Below, in pieces: positions 30,960-32,302 of a DNA stretch of 32,302 bases (position 1 is the first letter of the stretch; the number at the start of each line of letters is the position of its first letter). The DNA is from Planctomycetota bacterium. GTDB lineage: Bacteria; Planctomycetota; Brocadiia; SM23-32. Under the pieces are notes generated by a model, which worked only from the letters and a program-made list of their open reading frames with translations, did not search any database and was not told where the DNA came from. A program made the translations under genes and the position numbers. Where the stretch lies: positions 1 through 32,302 of the forward strand of contig JAGHAF010000121.1 of assembly GCA_021161675.1 (NCBI GenBank), read 5' to 3'.

Positions 30960-31751
30960 ATGATCCACTACGACGTCATCCCGAAGACGTCCCAGGTGCG
31001 CTTCACATTTGAAGGATCGCAGGTCGGCGAGTGCAAACTATGGCTTCCCGAAGGAGTCGGCACACCTCGTGGTTCCGCCGGGGTCTATCCATACGGGATG
31101 CGGTGGCGAGAGGACGGTTCGCGCCTCAGCCAGGAAGCGTCTGTCGACAACGTTTTCGGTCCCGGGAATGTCGAGGAGGTCGAGCCGGGCGTTCTCGAGT
31201 GCCTGGGGATTCGCTATGCCAAAGAAGCGCCGCTGCCGTGGACCTCATCAATTACGTTCCATGAGACGCGGGTTGACTTCTCCCTTTCCGTGCATAATCC
31301 CCACGATTCCGCGTTGCCCGACGTGTGCGCTCTGCTCTGCTTTAAATTCATGGATGCGCCCTGGTGGAGTCCCGGCGCCTGTTTCTTCACAACCGGGACG
31401 GGCGTCAGGAGCATCGCCCAGACCGAATGGATCGAGGGCAAGTTCCCCAGTTTTCAGAAATGGCATCTTGGACGGAACACGCCATATGACAGTCCGGTGA
31501 AGAATGGGATTTGGACCTCTAATCCGGTGCGCGTGACCTCGCCGACGTGGGTTGTCCAGCACGCGCAAAGCGGCGTCTCCGTCGTGTTCTCCTGCGAGTC
31601 GGCTTACTACATCCATTGCAACAGAGATAACCCCTGCAATGATATCGCCATGAAATACGGAGACATCCAGCCGGGACAGACCGTCGAGCGACGCGGCCAC
31701 ATAGAACTTGCCAAAGGCGCTGCGGAGGAACTTTTCAGTAGGGCCATCTGA
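30960..31751 (+). CDS. Uncharacterised 263-residue protein
   Basis: I do not recognise a family. The protein has no signal peptide or membrane segment. It is rich in Trp, Phe, Pro and Gly, with beta-type stretches such as TSQVRFTFEGSQVGECKLWL, VDFSLSVHNPHDSALPDV and VSVVFSCESAYYIHC, which suggests a beta-sandwich. The segment LCFKFMDAPWWSPGACFFTT and the Cys/His-containing YIHCNRDNPCNDIAMKYGD are distinctive. A GGAGGAG site lies directly before the ATG, and it follows the deacetylase-like gene by 24 bases and precedes the metallo-beta-lactamase gene by 16 bases. Co-transcription is very likely. A carbohydrate-linked role (aldose-epimerase-like or binding protein) is possible from the company it keeps, but nothing in the sequence proves it. 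Confidence 0.75.
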   Translation: MIHYDVIPKTSQVRFTFEGSQVGECKLWLPEGVGTPRGSAGVYPYGMRWREDGSRLSQEASVDNVFGPGNVEEVEPGVLECLGIRYAKEAPLPWTSSITFHETRVDFSLSVHNPHDSALPDVCALLCFKFMDAPWWSPGACFFTTGTGVRSIAQTEWIEGKFPSFQKWHLGRNTPYDSPVKNGIWTSNPVRVTSPTWVVQHAQSGVSVVFSCESAYYIHCNRDNPCNDIAMKYGDIQPGQTVERRGHIELAKGAAEELFSRAI

Positions 31752-31767
31752 TAGAATCGAGGTTGTC

Positions 31768-32302
31768 ATGCAGATTCTGCCGAACGTCTTCCTTGTGAAC
31801 GGTTTTCCCTACGGGCAGCATCAGAACAGCTACGTCGTCCGGCTCGGCGACGAGTTGGTTATGATAGACGCCGGGGACCTCGAGACGGAGACATTCGACC
31901 TGATGCAGACGAACTGCGCCGCCTGGGGCATCCGCCTGGAGCGGATTCGCTACCTGTTGGTTACCCACGCGCACTTCGACCATGCTGGCCACGCCTCAAG
32001 ACTCCAACAGATGGGGGTGAAGGTCGTCACAAACCAGGACGGCGCGGACGCTCTGGCGTCCGGCGACGACCGATGCATAGGCTATGCCGTCCATCGGCGG
32101 TTCGAGCCCTGCAAGGCGGATTACGTGGTCAAGGACGGGGACGAGTTGGATGCGGGGGGCAGCGTGATTCGCTGTATCGAGGCGCCCGGACATGCGGGCA
32201 GTTGCGTGATCTATGAGATCGTGCTCGATGAGCGGCGGCTGTGGTTCGTCGGCGACGTGATCGTGACAGGGCCGGGATGTCAGTCGGTGGAGCTGGGATG
32301 GG
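31768..32302 (+). CDS. Metallo-beta-lactamase-fold hydrolase, N-terminal part
   Basis: The gene runs off the right edge; 178 codons are seen. After a short lead (MQILPNVFLVNG) come NSYVVRLGDELVMIDAGD, then YLLVTHAHFDHAGH, which is the HxHxDH metal-binding motif of the metallo-beta-lactamase superfamily. CIEAPGHAGSCVIYEI (the third metal His region) and LWFVGDVIV (the bridging Asp) follow. Such proteins bind one or two metals and hydrolyse thioesters, phosphoesters or other bonds; the substrate is not known. GAGG at 31759-31762 precedes the ATG by five bases, and it starts 16 bases after the previous gene. It lies in the operon of the deacetylase-like protein. The rest of the protein is not visible, so the subfamily cannot be set. 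Confidence 0.85.
   Translation, partial: MQILPNVFLVNGFPYGQHQNSYVVRLGDELVMIDAGDLETETFDLMQTNCAAWGIRLERIRYLLVTHAHFDHAGHASRLQQMGVKVVTNQDGADALASGDDRCIGYAVHRRFEPCKADYVVKDGDELDAGGSVIRCIEAPGHAGSCVIYEIVLDERRLWFVGDVIVTGPGCQSVELGW

Overview
The window is high-GC bacterial chromosome (about 60% by eye) with tightly packed genes and clear Shine-Dalgarno sites. The gene mix suggests a member of the Planctomycetota or a neighbouring PVC-like lineage, probably from a metagenome bin: a Gld-type ABC system, several SPFH/HflKC-like proteins, a large TPR-like envelope protein, a GH42-like glycosidase, a polysaccharide deacetylase-like exoprotein, and an acyl-activating enzyme with carrier and thioesterase domains. 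The taxon is an inference from gene content; there is no rRNA or marker gene. No tRNA, rRNA, CRISPR array, insertion sequence or intact mobile element was seen.

Layout. (1) 2-238 is the C-terminal end of an amidase on the plus strand. (2) 296-5100 is a minus-strand operon read from a good promoter at 5138-5166: a small helical protein, an ABC ATPase, a YIP1-like membrane protein, an ABC-2 permease and a GldG-like auxiliary protein, joined by overlaps and coupled starts. (3) 5334-17424 is a divergent plus-strand run of eight closely spaced genes: ABC permease, three different SPFH/HflK-HflC-like proteins, a P1B-type metal ATPase, an ABC ATPase, a second permease with a large soluble insert, and a 595-residue envelope-anchored protein. 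This is the most interesting part of the window. It looks like one membrane machine combining a metal pump, an ABC-2 exporter and a stomatin-type scaffold, with no FtsH nearby. (4) 17502-20993 is a sugar-related stretch: a GH42-like glycosidase, a class II aldolase and the first 45 codons of an L-fucose isomerase-family gene. It carries a rearrangement scar, a 46-bp direct repeat of the 3' end of a cysteine desulfurase gene on either side of the aldolase.

(5) 21039-23517 is a minus-strand operon: Rrf2-type Fe-S regulator, lipoprotein, SufS-like cysteine desulfurase. Its promoter has a near-consensus TTGACA-17-TACAAT, and a palindrome directly abuts the -10 box, which fits autorepression. (6) 23852-24871 is an NAD-dependent epimerase-like gene. 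(7) 24885-28410 is a minus-strand pair: an adenylation-carrier-thioesterase protein and an Sfp-type phosphopantetheinyl transferase that could activate it. A promoter at 28509-28537 decides the start of the first gene. (8) 28917-32302 is a plus-strand operon: secreted deacetylase-like protein, an unrecognised 263-residue protein, and a metallo-beta-lactamase-fold hydrolase cut by the window end.

Starts were chosen from Shine-Dalgarno sites and promoters, and several differ from the longest open frame. Family assignments rest on motifs read by eye; no database search was run.
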